DNA from: Bog-1181 sp964565765
GTDB taxonomy: Bacteria > Oederibacteriota > PGYV01 > Palsa-1178
Length of the DNA: 64,000 bases
Direction: 5' to 3'
Assembly: GCA_964565765.1 (NCBI GenBank)
Contig: CAZMGF010000003.1
Span: 32,435 to 96,434, forward strand
Positions within the stretch are counted from its first letter, which is position 1; each line of letters opens with the position of its first letter. The notes under the pieces were generated by a model. It was not told where the DNA came from and did no database searches. It worked only from the letters and a program-made list of their open reading frames with translations. Positions 16,001 to 23,344 of this stretch are shown here, piece by piece. Position numbers and translations under genes: made by a program.

Positions 16001-18190
16001 GGCACAACGGTAATTATTTATATATCAGGTACGGCGACACAGATTGTGCCGAATCCAAACCCTATGTCGCTTGGAGCTGATATAATAGGGAACCTGGGCG
16101 TCAACCTGCAGGATGCCGGCGGATTTAATGCCCAGCCAAAATCAGGAGATACTACTCTGGTAGCGGCTGCCAATGCTAATGTTCAGTATTCGATTGACGG
16201 GGTAACATGGAGCGGGCTGAATACGGCGCAGACTTTCACGGTAAATTCAAGCGGCTATGCCCTTTTATACATAAAATCACATACACCCGGGACATATACT
16301 TTTATAATATCAGGAACCGGATATACGTCGGCTACAGAAACGCTTAACGTAACAACGGGATATTTCCTCCATATAACTCCGCCTGCGTCGTCCGGCACCA
16401 TTTTCGCCAACGCCGGTTCAGCATATTATGTCACTGCTTATGTGACCGATCAGAATGGCAATGCGCAGGCAATAGCCGGAATTCCTGTATCTTTTGACTC
16501 TAACTATGGCTCGGTGAACCCGCTGAGTATGAATACAAACGCGGCGGGACAGGCGTTTACAACACTTACCCTGTCCATTTCATCAGGCATAGGACATATT
16601 GTGACCGCGTCAATGACAAACCCGACAGGCGTAACATCGTCAGCGATAATAATGTCTCAGCCTGTAATTTCTTTCGCTATAACCGCCCCTAGCACTGCGT
16701 TAAGGTCGTGGGGCACATACATAAATCCGTACACTATAATAGTAAGGGCAAAGGACGCTTATAACCAGACAGTTACGAATTATACCGGTACGGTTCACTT
16801 TACATCGACCGACGGCCTTGCCACGCTGCCGGCAAACTACACATTCACTGCAGGCGACGCCGGGGTTCATCAGTTTACAACGATCGAGTACGGCACGGAC
16901 GGGCTCCAGACAATTACCGTTAAAGACACCCTTGACGCGACAAAGACGGGTACCAGCAATAATACACTTGTGGGCGATCCGGCAACAATGACATTTACGC
17001 CCACAGTGACAAAAACAATAACGCCGACAGTGACCATGACGGTGACCCCGACGGTTACAAAGACGGTAACCCAGACCTCCACGCAGACGGTGACCCAGAC
17101 AATTACACCGACCGTGACCCAGACGGTAACGCCGACTGTTACAAAAACGGTCACCCAGACTGTCACAGAAACAATAACGCCCACCGATACTAAAACTGTG
17201 ACACCGACTATAACGCCTACTGTAACCAAAACCGTTACTCCGACGGTTACAGAGACGGTAACACCGACTGATACCAAGACATTTACGTCCACAGTTACGC
17301 CAACAGTAACCACGACAGTTACACCCACCGTGACGGAAACAACAACTCCTACAGATACGCCAACCGTAACCCAGACTGTTACGCCTACAGATACACAGAC
17401 AGTAACGCCCACAATAACCGAAACATCAACATCCACATATACGTATACATGCACAGTAACGCAGACAGTTACCCCGACTTATACAGCGACACCGACTTTT
17501 ACATCAACGCCGACCTTTACGGCAACACCCAGCGTCACGCCGACATTCACCATCACACAGACCTTTACGGTAAGCCCGACATTTACCGACACTCCGACAA
17601 TAACGCCGACATCAACAATAACGCCGCCGTGGACCGCCACTGTAACCCCGACAATAACGCCGACGTTTACTTACACCAATACATATACGGTATCGCCTAC
17701 ATATACAGTTACGGCGACATTCACGGTCACACAGACAGTAACCCAAACGGTGACGCCGACTATCACAGGGACCGTCACCCAGACTGTAACGCCGACGATC
17801 ACATTGACGGCGACTATTACGCAGACGCACACAATAACCCCTACGCACACAATGTCGCCGACTTATACAATGACGCCGACCATAACCACAACTTCAACAA
17901 TAACGCCGACAGCCACTCCGACGCCTGATACAATAGCGTGCTACCCGAACCCGTATTCACCCACAAAGGCGTATAACGGCACACTGAAATTCGACTTCCT
18001 GCCGCAGTCGTCCGACATAGCGATTTACAATATAGAAGGCTATCTGGTAAAGGAAATCGATAATGTTTCGGGAAGGATAGAATGGAACGGGACGAATACA
18101 GCCGGCGACAAGTGCGTGCCGGGAATATATATGTACATTGTGACAGCGCCGGGGAACAAATATACGGGCAAGATTTATATAGTTAAATAA
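10007..18190 (+). CDS. Giant secreted repeat protein: propeller, Thr/Pro linkers, Ig-like repeats, FlgD-like end
   Basis: 2727 residues from the GTG at 10007 (AAGGAG six bases upstream); an earlier in-frame GTG at 9974 lacks this site and would spoil the signal peptide. A signal peptide of about 26 residues leads into roughly 13 repeats built on Tyr-Trp-Leu-Ile-Gly-Gly plus a YDGTTFT segment (residues about 80-700), which I read as beta-propeller blades. A Thr/Pro/Val linker (about 786-1085) precedes Ig-like/Big repeats with AKDAYNN and TYTGTV motifs (1086-2320), interrupted near 1395-1590 by a jelly-roll-like module. A second Thr/Pro linker (2325-2640) leads to a FlgD-like Ig domain beginning CYPNPYSP and ending KYTGKIYIVK, similar to T9SS sorting domains. 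Probably a cell-surface adhesin or glycan binder; no catalytic motif was seen. Confidence 0.85.
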   Translation: MLISKRTLLPIILSAIFIFISSSISALTFTENFTTNTYENTSLTTANWDYTINHRLGLATGTQFAETTGVIDWGGGVMCLNYDNTNNFWLIGGGGGKLNKFDGTFFTNLATSLINFGTNNVNALQNNGTYWLIGGSGPSLNQFDGVSTWTDKKSSLVNFTGNVTALAWKNGAPAYWLIGGTGGCLNKYDGTTFTDLKTGLTTAGGSGGGNFTTTDNVTSIGWNGTYWLIAGTNGKICKFDGNSTWTDLSGTLAGATIWNGTYDVDALDWNSTGSYWMIGGGGGKLATYNGATFTNKTGSFTFSTVWSIKYDAHDAYWLIGGNNGSSTELVTYDGTTFYPQTNYGSFTVDPIWAIGTTAGGTNLLGGRNGRLQQRVGLVNSGITNTDLGTSIKNFGYYNIKSAAYSTSGGYWLIAGQQGSLNQYDGTNFTDLRSGLNWGSSDVLSVAYNSTGNYFLIGGASGNLAQYNGSTFTQETSSLGWGTESVTSIKWGNGEWVIGGTDAHLATSTNGSNFTQVNITSSGLFASTDTVKAIEYMTNWGIWFLGGTTGTFAMFDGNSTLSPESRTLTQVFGTSYNVNTLKWDGVNKVRIGCDNGKLADYDYTQDLYTNKSGSVTDFGTNGIYSADYNLSQTQWFIGGGLGELYSSIVGGSEVFTDQSANLVNWGGKNINSVAYNGSYWLICGDLAAINRYGASFNSPEPGVSTPIDNWTYGYTGYVTLTASTTLPLNTSIQFYLSTDGSTWVPVASGAGIANTGTEILWKAILTTYNNFVSPYVTGVSVAFSHNPAWTYTVTPTFTITKTFSDTPTITMTFTATPTFTVTPTFTPTDTPTVTPTVTETVTPTDTPTVTMTNTPTYTVTPTYTVTMTDTPTFTPSVTPTVTQTVTPTVTPTVTETVTPTVTPSVTPTVTRTVTPTVTPTVTETDTPTVTPTVTQTVTRTVTPTVTPTVTQTVTPTVTPSVTPTVTETVTPTVTKTVTPTVTETVTPTVTPTVTSTVTPTVTKTGTPTFTSTVTPTATPTFTSTVTPTYTVTPTVTPTYTRTVTPTVTMTGTPSATPSVTPTVTQTVTPTITPTDTPTATPTVTATAYSDHFQVIAAPAQVAGVPFTVQVEAMEPLSYGNIVFTGYTGQVDMSSNASSYSITPLVYVFTGAESGVTSMQVQINNTGTKTITATDDAAVLTPGVASVNLTTGSAVSFTIQAPASCAAGSTIYITVTAKDAYNNVVTTYTGTVGFTSTDTGTFTTLPADTAFALTDNGSKVFAVKLTTAGIQTVSAHDDITPAINGTSNGINVTSGSVSTFQVVAPATANTGISFNYAVTAVDQYGNVVSNYTGTVTLTTTDSAGTMIPTSYTFLTSDYGSRILAAILNTAGTWTITANDSAAGKSGTSGNIVASASASQYSMPLLLTAYLPTQDAYGYTYISITNNAAWTVPASSYLQFDVFIPTCSASFYSSIENNGSWAGGDLRDFTPYIRDQNNIRIHPSTDISAYARGQWYHRKFDFSPAGLAGHTSSEVFLSQDTGNLGQNGAPSNNQGTFNAIYDNIQFTNSSGTTIKSMFMNNNILVIPGWIPNAVSSTVGAGGSWIGGTVVPTNNWVFILKDMTLSVAGSPVLANGVATGTITAHVTRPDGLGVYGALVVFTSNRPQDVITPQNLLAGNTVAVTDVNGNASATIKSTLIGSAQITATLSHMSRITTVNFVATAASQVAIVPNYLSLQSNSPGSAQVSVEDANGNFISTAQNITMTSTSGTMLFSQDNGNSWQSTEYLPGTQVNNVLIKDSVDGTSTVSAAVTGLTTGTAAITVNDTPAAALAIIPVTQTAKAGNTATIIVQAKDSLGNSANSNAVVKLSSASGTMQFSTDQNNWFTSVNVTLASGKATLYYMDTKDGNSVTITAHDTAAVLTDGKAYATTISNVPALLSATSSAYSAPINTPLTITALLTDAYGNPIANTAITFVPKASGGAPTVAPASGNTDANGHVTTTFTTGASSDQMNYCVVNSAGVLGTTVIIYISGTATQIVPNPNPMSLGADIIGNLGVNLQDAGGFNAQPKSGDTTLVAAANANVQYSIDGVTWSGLNTAQTFTVNSSGYALLYIKSHTPGTYTFIISGTGYTSATETLNVTTGYFLHITPPASSGTIFANAGSAYYVTAYVTDQNGNAQAIAGIPVSFDSNYGSVNPLSMNTNAAGQAFTTLTLSISSGIGHIVTASMTNPTGVTSSAIIMSQPVISFAITAPSTALRSWGTYINPYTIIVRAKDAYNQTVTNYTGTVHFTSTDGLATLPANYTFTAGDAGVHQFTTIEYGTDGLQTITVKDTLDATKTGTSNNTLVGDPATMTFTPTVTKTITPTVTMTVTPTVTKTVTQTSTQTVTQTITPTVTQTVTPTVTKTVTQTVTETITPTDTKTVTPTITPTVTKTVTPTVTETVTPTDTKTFTSTVTPTVTTTVTPTVTETTTPTDTPTVTQTVTPTDTQTVTPTITETSTSTYTYTCTVTQTVTPTYTATPTFTSTPTFTATPSVTPTFTITQTFTVSPTFTDTPTITPTSTITPPWTATVTPTITPTFTYTNTYTVSPTYTVTATFTVTQTVTQTVTPTITGTVTQTVTPTITLTATITQTHTITPTHTMSPTYTMTPTITTTSTITPTATPTPDTIACYPNPYSPTKAYNGTLKFDFLPQSSDIAIYNIEGYLVKEIDNVSGRIEWNGTNTAGDKCVPGIYMYIVTAPGNKYTGKIYIVK
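12361..13260 (+). repeat. Thr/Pro/Val linker repeat 1 (tandem 6-12 bp units)
   Basis: About 300 codons of near-tandem ACG CCG ACA GTG units encoding TPTV with periodic TETVT, TQTVT and TRTVT variants. Synonymous codons vary, so it is not a fresh expansion. The protein is expected to be an extended, possibly O-glycosylated stalk inside the giant surface protein. Confidence 0.9.
16987..17930 (+). repeat. Thr/Pro/Val linker repeat 2
   Basis: A second stretch of about 315 codons of the same type in the same gene, between the last Ig-like repeat and the FlgD-like C-terminal domain. It has more Ile, Tyr and Phe (TPTFT, TYTVT) in its last third. It would hold the repeat region away from the membrane anchor or sorting domain. 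Confidence 0.9.
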
Positions 18191-18208
18191 TCCAGTAAAG
18201 GAAAAAAA

Positions 18209-19210
18209 ATGAAAAAAGCGATAATTATAATCGCGGCATTTTTTGCCGTTTCACAGCTTGCGGCCGACGCCGGTCAGGGGTCCATTGACCTGCTCAAGGT
18301 TCCTTCGGGAATAAAATCGCAGGCAATGGCGGGGGCGTATAATTCAATCAGCGACGACCTTGAGGCCTTTGACATGAACCCGGCGGGGCTCTCAACCATT
18401 GACACCAATGATATGCTTTTTATCCAGGACCTCTACCTGATGGGGATGTTCTATGATTCTTTTTATTACGCCCACGGCACTGAATTTGGAACCGTAGGCG
18501 CGGTTGTTAAATACTTAAACGGCGGCTCTATAATAAAAACCAACGAAACCGCCATGGGCACCTACGGAGGGGAAGGCCCTTCGGTTTCCGCTTCTGATTT
18601 TCTCGCGGGTGCGGGATACGGCGTTAAATTATCAAAATTATTTTACAACGATTTTACAAAAAACGTCGAAGCCGGAGCTACAATTAAATTTTCCGGGGAG
18701 AATATAGGGCCGGATTACAGCGATATGGCCCTTTCAGCGGATCTTGGAGGAATTTACAATATCGTCCTGGAAGAAGCCGACTTTATGGAAAACCGCGGCG
18801 AAACTATCTGGAACAAGATATCGCTGGGGTTCGATATCAGGAACCTCGGCATCAGTTTCAGCAACGGCATGACGCCCCTTATAGTGGCGGCGGGCGCGTC
18901 CACCCAGGTTCTTAATTTATTCGGGTTATCAAACAGGTTCCGTTACAGCCTTGACGCGGATGTTTCCGTGGCTGATTCCCTTAATATCAGGACGGGATTT
19001 GAATATACGCACAATTTCGGCGACTTCAATGTTTCCTTAAGGGCGGGGTATGATTTTAACCCGGCAACAAGGCTTTACAGCGGCCTGGCCGGCGGGGCCG
19101 GTATAGGTTTCAGGAACGGACAGAATACCATGTATTCCCTTGATTATGTATATTCGCCATATGGCGAGCTTGGCAACAGCCAGAAGATAGGCATTTATTT
19201 GAGGTTTTAA
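18209..19210 (+). CDS. PorV/PorQ-like outer-membrane beta-barrel
   Basis: 333 residues with a signal peptide of about 20 residues (ending AADA). The segment QAMAGAYNSISDDLEAFDMNPAGL is the N-terminal signature of PorV/PorQ/UPF0164 barrels (residues 30-55), followed by alternating strands and a final aromatic KIGIYLRF, a typical C-terminal barrel strand. PorV in Bacteroidota is the shuttle of the type IX secretion system. It lies 18 bases after the giant protein that ends in a T9SS-like domain, with AAAGGAAA before its ATG, so the pair is likely co-expressed. Role in export or anchoring of that protein is an inference. Confidence 0.82.
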   Translation: MKKAIIIIAAFFAVSQLAADAGQGSIDLLKVPSGIKSQAMAGAYNSISDDLEAFDMNPAGLSTIDTNDMLFIQDLYLMGMFYDSFYYAHGTEFGTVGAVVKYLNGGSIIKTNETAMGTYGGEGPSVSASDFLAGAGYGVKLSKLFYNDFTKNVEAGATIKFSGENIGPDYSDMALSADLGGIYNIVLEEADFMENRGETIWNKISLGFDIRNLGISFSNGMTPLIVAAGASTQVLNLFGLSNRFRYSLDADVSVADSLNIRTGFEYTHNFGDFNVSLRAGYDFNPATRLYSGLAGGAGIGFRNGQNTMYSLDYVYSPYGELGNSQKIGIYLRF

Positions 19211-19241
19211 TCCAGGGGTTTCTTTCCTTAAACCATAAAAC

Positions 19242-19269
19242 TTGACAGAATAACTGAAAATGATATAAT
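19242..19269 (+). promoter_or_regulatory. Consensus sigma-70 promoter of the LysM lipoprotein
   Basis: Exact TTGACA (19242-19247) and exact TATAAT (19264-19269) with a 16-base spacer; the expected start is about 27 bases before the start codon. Confidence 0.88.
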
Positions 19270-19303
19270 TTATCATATTTAATTTTATTACAGGAGGAAT
19301 TTG

Positions 19304-20053
19304 ATGAAAAAATTTCTGGTTATGTTTTTAATGGTGGTTTTTGCTTTTGGAACAATGATTATTACCGGGTGCGGCGGCGGAAGCGAAGGGCAGAAGGTAA
19401 AAAGCGCGGCTGACGAAGAGGGCCAGGTCATGGATGAGGCCAAGCAAAAAGCAAAAGAAGAACTTCCGAATACATACCTTGTTGAAAAAGGAGATACGCT
19501 CTATTCAATAGCGGAAAAACCGGAGATTTACGGCAACAAATACCAGTGGCCGGTAATTTTTGACGCGAACAAGGATATAATTGATGATTTTAAAACAGTC
19601 AACGAGGGGCAGAGGCTTATAATCCCCAGGAACATAACAGCCGTGGATATAGAAAAAGCGAAACAGAAGGCGACCGAACTTAACTGGCCGCCGGCTGAAA
19701 ATGTAACAACAACGGCCCAGGCTTCAGGAAAAGAAGAGGGAATTCAGGAAGGCGCGGTAGCCGGCATAAGCACGGAAAAACACGTTAAAAAGCACGTGAG
19801 CGCGGCGCCGGTGGAAAAGAAAGAGGCTTCTGTGGCCGAGGCGTCAGCTTCAAATACGGAAGAGCAGCCGACACCTATCCCGGAGCCTTCGAAAAAGGCG
19901 AAAAAAGGCGGACAGCCCAACATACTGGCCCTCCTTCTTATATTGCTCGGCATAGCGGCGGTGGTTATATATTTTATAATTGCCGGCAGGAACAAGAAAA
20001 AAGAAGAAGATGATGAAGAAAAAGAGGAAAAATCAGACAACATACTGGGATAA
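19304..20053 (+). CDS. LysM-domain lipoprotein with C-terminal membrane helix
   Basis: 249 residues from the ATG at 19304 (AGGAGG six bases upstream). A signal peptide ends in the lipobox ITGC. A LysM domain at residues about 58-110 (TYLVEKGDTLYSIAEKP to EGQRLIIPRN) should bind peptidoglycan glycan chains. A Glu/Ala/Lys-rich linker follows, then a strong hydrophobic helix at about 210-230 and a highly acidic/basic tail. Having both a lipid anchor and a C-terminal helix is unusual and could join two membranes or the wall to the membrane. Single-gene transcript between a consensus promoter and a terminator. Confidence 0.85.
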   Translation: MKKFLVMFLMVVFAFGTMIITGCGGGSEGQKVKSAADEEGQVMDEAKQKAKEELPNTYLVEKGDTLYSIAEKPEIYGNKYQWPVIFDANKDIIDDFKTVNEGQRLIIPRNITAVDIEKAKQKATELNWPPAENVTTTAQASGKEEGIQEGAVAGISTEKHVKKHVSAAPVEKKEASVAEASASNTEEQPTPIPEPSKKAKKGGQPNILALLLILLGIAAVVIYFIIAGRNKKKEEDDEEKEEKSDNILG

Positions 20054-20087
20054 AAGCGCGCTTTGCAGGCGCTCTAACAGATAAAAA

Positions 20088-20117
20088 GGCGCAGGTTTAT
20101 CCTGCGCCTTTTTTTTT
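20088..20117 (+). terminator. Rho-independent terminator after the LysM gene
   Basis: Perfect 8-bp stem GGCGCAGG (20088-20095) with 20101-20108, a five-base loop, and nine T. Confidence 0.93.
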
Positions 20118-20134
20118 AAAATAAAAGGATGGCT

Positions 20135-20794
20135 ATGAAAAAAATAAAAGAATGGCTGCTGCTTAACATTGTGCTCCCGGCCGGGACGCTGATATTTAAG
20201 GGGCTTGCCGCGACATTTTCCTTTAAGGAACTCAACGGAGCCGGAATATCGCCTTACCAGAATAAAAAAAGGCAATATATTTATATATTCTGGCATTCGA
20301 TACTTCTTGCGCCGGTTTGCTACTACAGGAATAGGGGCATTGTGTCGCTGGTATCTCTGAGCAAAGACGGGGAGATCGCGACCCGCGTCGCCGAAAGCTT
20401 CGGCTTCGTCATTGCCAGGGGTTCATCGTTCAAAGGCGCCGCGAAAGGGCTCCTTGAACTAAAAAAACTCGCGGAAGAGGGGCGGGACATTACAATAAAT
20501 ACGGACGGCCCCCGGGGCCCGGCGGGAAGCGTCGGCAAAGGGGCCATTTATCTCGCAAAGCTAACGGGCCTGCCTGTTGTCCCGTTTGGCTTCGCCTGGG
20601 GAAGCAGGATAAGGCTCACTTCATGGGACAGGTTCCAGGTGCCGATGCCATTTTCAAAAGGAATTTTTAAATTCGGCAACCCGGTTGAGATAGCGCCGGA
20701 CGTATCCGATGCTGACGCTGAAATAATAAGAAAAAACCTTGAGGCTGAACTTAAAATACTCAACAACGACTGCGAGGCGCATTTTGGAAGATAA
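20135..20794 (+). CDS. DUF374 lysophospholipid acyltransferase-like protein
   Basis: 219 residues from the ATG at 20135, five bases after AGGA; the ATG two codons earlier overlaps that site. The family motifs are in order: YIFWHS (residues about 48-53), LSKDGEIATRV, ARGSSFKGAAKGL, and NTDGPRGPAGSVGKGAIYLA, as in DUF374 members of the LPLAT superfamily that acylate lipid A-like or phospholipid substrates. A hydrophobic N-terminal stretch probably seats it on the inner membrane. It overlaps rel by 11 bases. This family is common in diderms, and its exact acceptor is not shown here. Confidence 0.85.
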   Translation: MKKIKEWLLLNIVLPAGTLIFKGLAATFSFKELNGAGISPYQNKKRQYIYIFWHSILLAPVCYYRNRGIVSLVSLSKDGEIATRVAESFGFVIARGSSFKGAAKGLLELKKLAEEGRDITINTDGPRGPAGSVGKGAIYLAKLTGLPVVPFGFAWGSRIRLTSWDRFQVPMPFSKGIFKFGNPVEIAPDVSDADAEIIRKNLEAELKILNNDCEAHFGR

Positions 20795-22928
20795 AACCGG
20801 CCTGTTCAGGGAGCAGATGCTCTCTGCCGCAAAAGGTTTTGACGAAAAGGGTTCGACAATTATCATGACGGCTTTTGATATGGCATCAAAGGCGCACGAG
20901 GGCCAGAACAGGATGTCGGGAGAGCCTTATATATCCCATTCTGTCGAAGTGGCGCGCATATTAAAAGATATGAAAATGGACGCCACTACCATTGCGGCCG
21001 GACTATTGCATGATGTAATTGAAGACACCACTTTTACCGTTGATGATATAAAAAAAATATCCGGTGAAAACGTTGCCTTTCTCGTTGAGGGGGTGAGCCA
21101 TGTTACGGCCAAGGTTTTCAAGACCAGGGGGCAGATATTCAGCGAATCGCTGAAAAAAATGTTCTTTGCCATGGCCAAAGATATCAGGGTTATCATAATT
21201 AAGCTGGCCGACAGGCTCCACAATATGAGGACGATAAGCTTCCTGGAACCGGAAAAGCAGAGGATAATATCCCAGGAAACACTAAATATATACGCCCCGC
21301 TGGCGCACAGGCTGGGCATGGAAAAGGTAAAGTCGGAACTCGAGGACATCTCTTTTTCCGTGATAAACCAGGAAGCCTACCGCGATATAGCAAAGAAGAT
21401 AGCTGAAAGAAAGGAAGAACGCGAGAAAAGGGTGGAAGCCCTGAAAGAGAGGCTTTATGAGGAACTTAAAAAGCAGGGAGTCACCGCTGAAATTGTCGGC
21501 AGGCCGAAACATTTTTATTCCATATACCAGAAAATGTCCCGCGACAACAAGAGGTTCGAAAATATTTACGACCTCCTTGCCCTGCGCGTTATTACCGACA
21601 CAAAAGCCGCCTGTTACACCATACTTGGAATAATACACAATTATTTAAAACCCCTGCCCGGCAGGTTCAAGGATTACATAGCAATGCCCAAATCCAATAT
21701 GTACCAGTCGCTTCATACCACCATATTAGACGAGTCGGGAAGGCCCGTCGAGATACAGATAAGAACAAAAGAAATGGATGAACTTGCAGAAGAGGGGATC
21801 GCGGCGCACTGGAACTACAAGGAAGAAAAGGCCTTTGATAAAAAGACAGACACGGCATTCGCCTGGGTGCGGCAGCTTCTTGAATGGCACGGCACTGTGC
21901 GCGAGAGCGAGGAATTCATAAAGGAACTAAAAGTGGATCTCTTTGACGAGGAGGTTTTTGTTTTTACACCGAAGGGCGAGGTAAAGGAGCTTATAAAAGG
22001 GGCCACGGTGCTTGATTTTGCGTACAGCGTGCATTCCGACCTGGGAGACAAGTGTATCGGGGCAAAAGTGAACGGCAAGTGGGTGACATTAAAATACGAG
22101 ATGCAAAACGGCGACATGGTGGATATCCTTAAAGGGACAAACCAGCACCCGGTGGTTGACTGGCTCAAGATAGTGAAAACAGCGAAAGCAAAAAACAGGA
22201 TCCGCCACTGGCTGCGTACAAACCAGAATATAAAGGAAAATATTGACAAGGGCCGCTCGCTGCTCGTGGACAGGCTGGGAAAATTTGACGTCAAACTGGA
22301 CGGTGTTCCGGAAGAGGCATGGGGAGCCCTGCTGGAGCAGTACAATATTAAGGATAAAGAGGATATACTTGCCGGCATAGGTTACGGTGAATTCTCCGAT
22401 TCCAAGATAGCCAACCATATCGTAAAATTTGTGAGGGAGAGCGAGGATTTTAAGGCCGTCCACCCGCACATAACGCACGGCATCGCGAAAGGCGAGATTA
22501 TTGTCCAGGGTGAATTCGGGGATGTGGCCTATAAATTCGCCCGCTGCTGCAATCCTGTGCCGGGCGACGAGATAACGGGAATATTCACCAAAAAGGGGAT
22601 ATCGGTCCACAGAAAGAGCTGCTCCACCCTGGCCATGGCAAAAATTAACGCGCCTGTAATGGAAGTCAACTGGAACGAAAAAGCTGATAATTTTTATATG
22701 TGCCGCATGAAGGTCACCGGCCGTAATACAGATTCGCTCTTAAGCGACATTTTGACCACGCTTTCCAAAAACAACGCCCTGATAAGCTCCTTTAATTCCA
22801 ACCTGGCCTACGAGAATCATCTGCAGGCCGACCTTGCGGTGAACATAAAAGGGCAGAAGCACTTAACGGAATTAATGGCGGCATTAAGGAAAGTCAGGAA
22901 CGTCCTTACCGTGGAGAGGGTGGATTAA
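20784..22928 (+). CDS. rel: Bifunctional (p)ppGpp synthetase/hydrolase
   Basis: 714 residues from the TTG at 20784, which has GAGG six bases upstream; an in-frame TTG at 20739 lies deeper in the previous gene. The HD hydrolase is intact (AHEGQNRMSGEPYISH, LLHDVIEDT, ADRLHNMRT). The synthetase domain has RPKHFYSIYQKM and the RFKDYIA sequence, whose RxKD type marks the Mg-dependent, bifunctional Rel/SpoT class. TGS (VFVFTPKGEV) and a C-terminal ACT domain follow. It sets the stringent response alarmone level. Co-transcribed with the acyltransferase gene. Confidence 0.95.
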   Translation: MEDKTGLFREQMLSAAKGFDEKGSTIIMTAFDMASKAHEGQNRMSGEPYISHSVEVARILKDMKMDATTIAAGLLHDVIEDTTFTVDDIKKISGENVAFLVEGVSHVTAKVFKTRGQIFSESLKKMFFAMAKDIRVIIIKLADRLHNMRTISFLEPEKQRIISQETLNIYAPLAHRLGMEKVKSELEDISFSVINQEAYRDIAKKIAERKEEREKRVEALKERLYEELKKQGVTAEIVGRPKHFYSIYQKMSRDNKRFENIYDLLALRVITDTKAACYTILGIIHNYLKPLPGRFKDYIAMPKSNMYQSLHTTILDESGRPVEIQIRTKEMDELAEEGIAAHWNYKEEKAFDKKTDTAFAWVRQLLEWHGTVRESEEFIKELKVDLFDEEVFVFTPKGEVKELIKGATVLDFAYSVHSDLGDKCIGAKVNGKWVTLKYEMQNGDMVDILKGTNQHPVVDWLKIVKTAKAKNRIRHWLRTNQNIKENIDKGRSLLVDRLGKFDVKLDGVPEEAWGALLEQYNIKDKEDILAGIGYGEFSDSKIANHIVKFVRESEDFKAVHPHITHGIAKGEIIVQGEFGDVAYKFARCCNPVPGDEITGIFTKKGISVHRKSCSTLAMAKINAPVMEVNWNEKADNFYMCRMKVTGRNTDSLLSDILTTLSKNNALISSFNSNLAYENHLQADLAVNIKGQKHLTELMAALRKVRNVLTVERVD

Positions 22929-22936
22929 AAAGAAAA

Positions 22937-22960
22937 AAACCGCGGTTTCCCGCGGTTTTT
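22937..22960. terminator. Bidirectional terminator between rel and rpmB
   Basis: AAACCGCGG (22937-22945) pairs with 22950-22958 around a TTTC loop. It has T-runs on both strands and serves two convergent genes. Confidence 0.88.
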
Positions 22961-22978
22961 ATTGTTTGCCTCTGTGTT

Positions 22979-23170
22979 TTAAAGGGCTTTTTTTACTTTT
23001 CCGGACCTTAAGCAGCGGGTGCAGACAAGCGCCCTCTGTACTTTGCCGTTCAAAATAATCTTTACAGGCTGTAAATTCGGTTTGTTCCTGGTCTTGGTCC
23101 TGTTCTTCGCGTGCGATACATTATTGGCCGTTACCGGTTTTTTATCGCAAATAATACATGATCTTGCCAT
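22979..23170 (-). CDS. rpmB: 50S ribosomal protein L28
   Basis: 63 residues, normal for the short bL28 form. MARSCIICDKKP at the start and RALVCTRCLRSGKV near the end give two CxxC pairs that should bind zinc (the C+ variant). The block NVSHAKNRTKTR is the rRNA-binding signature. The site GGAGG lies upstream on the minus strand. A monocistronic gene with its own promoter. Confidence 0.96.
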   Translation of the reverse strand: MARSCIICDKKPVTANNVSHAKNRTKTRNKPNLQPVKIILNGKVQRALVCTRCLRSGKVKKAL

Positions 23171-23208
23171 AGTTTTAAGCCTCCTTGAATTTTCGTAATC
23201 AGGCTAAA

Positions 23209-23237
23209 AATATAACATAACTGACATTTTTTGGCAA
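23209..23237 (-). promoter_or_regulatory. Promoter of rpmB
   Basis: On the minus strand TTGCCA (23232-23237) and TATATT (23209-23214), each one mismatch from consensus, with a 17-base spacer. Confidence 0.75.
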
Positions 23238-23275
23238 GGATATTTAATTTCTGCTTTTTACTTTTCCATGTATTA

Positions 23276-23306
23276 TTGACAAATCCCAAATATGTGTTAT
23301 TATAAT
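23276..23306 (+). promoter_or_regulatory. Promoter of the TPR lipoprotein operon
   Basis: Exact TTGACA at 23276-23281. A TATTAT -10 at 23298-23303 gives a 16-base spacer; an overlapping exact TATAAT at 23301-23306 would give 19. Confidence 0.75.
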
Positions 23307-23344
23307 TTTACCCATATTTTTATATGCAAATCGGGAGGTGCGTT

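Noticed and set aside
12361..17930. CRISPR-like array
   Set aside because: The repeats are coding, in-frame and without uniform spacers; no cas genes are present.
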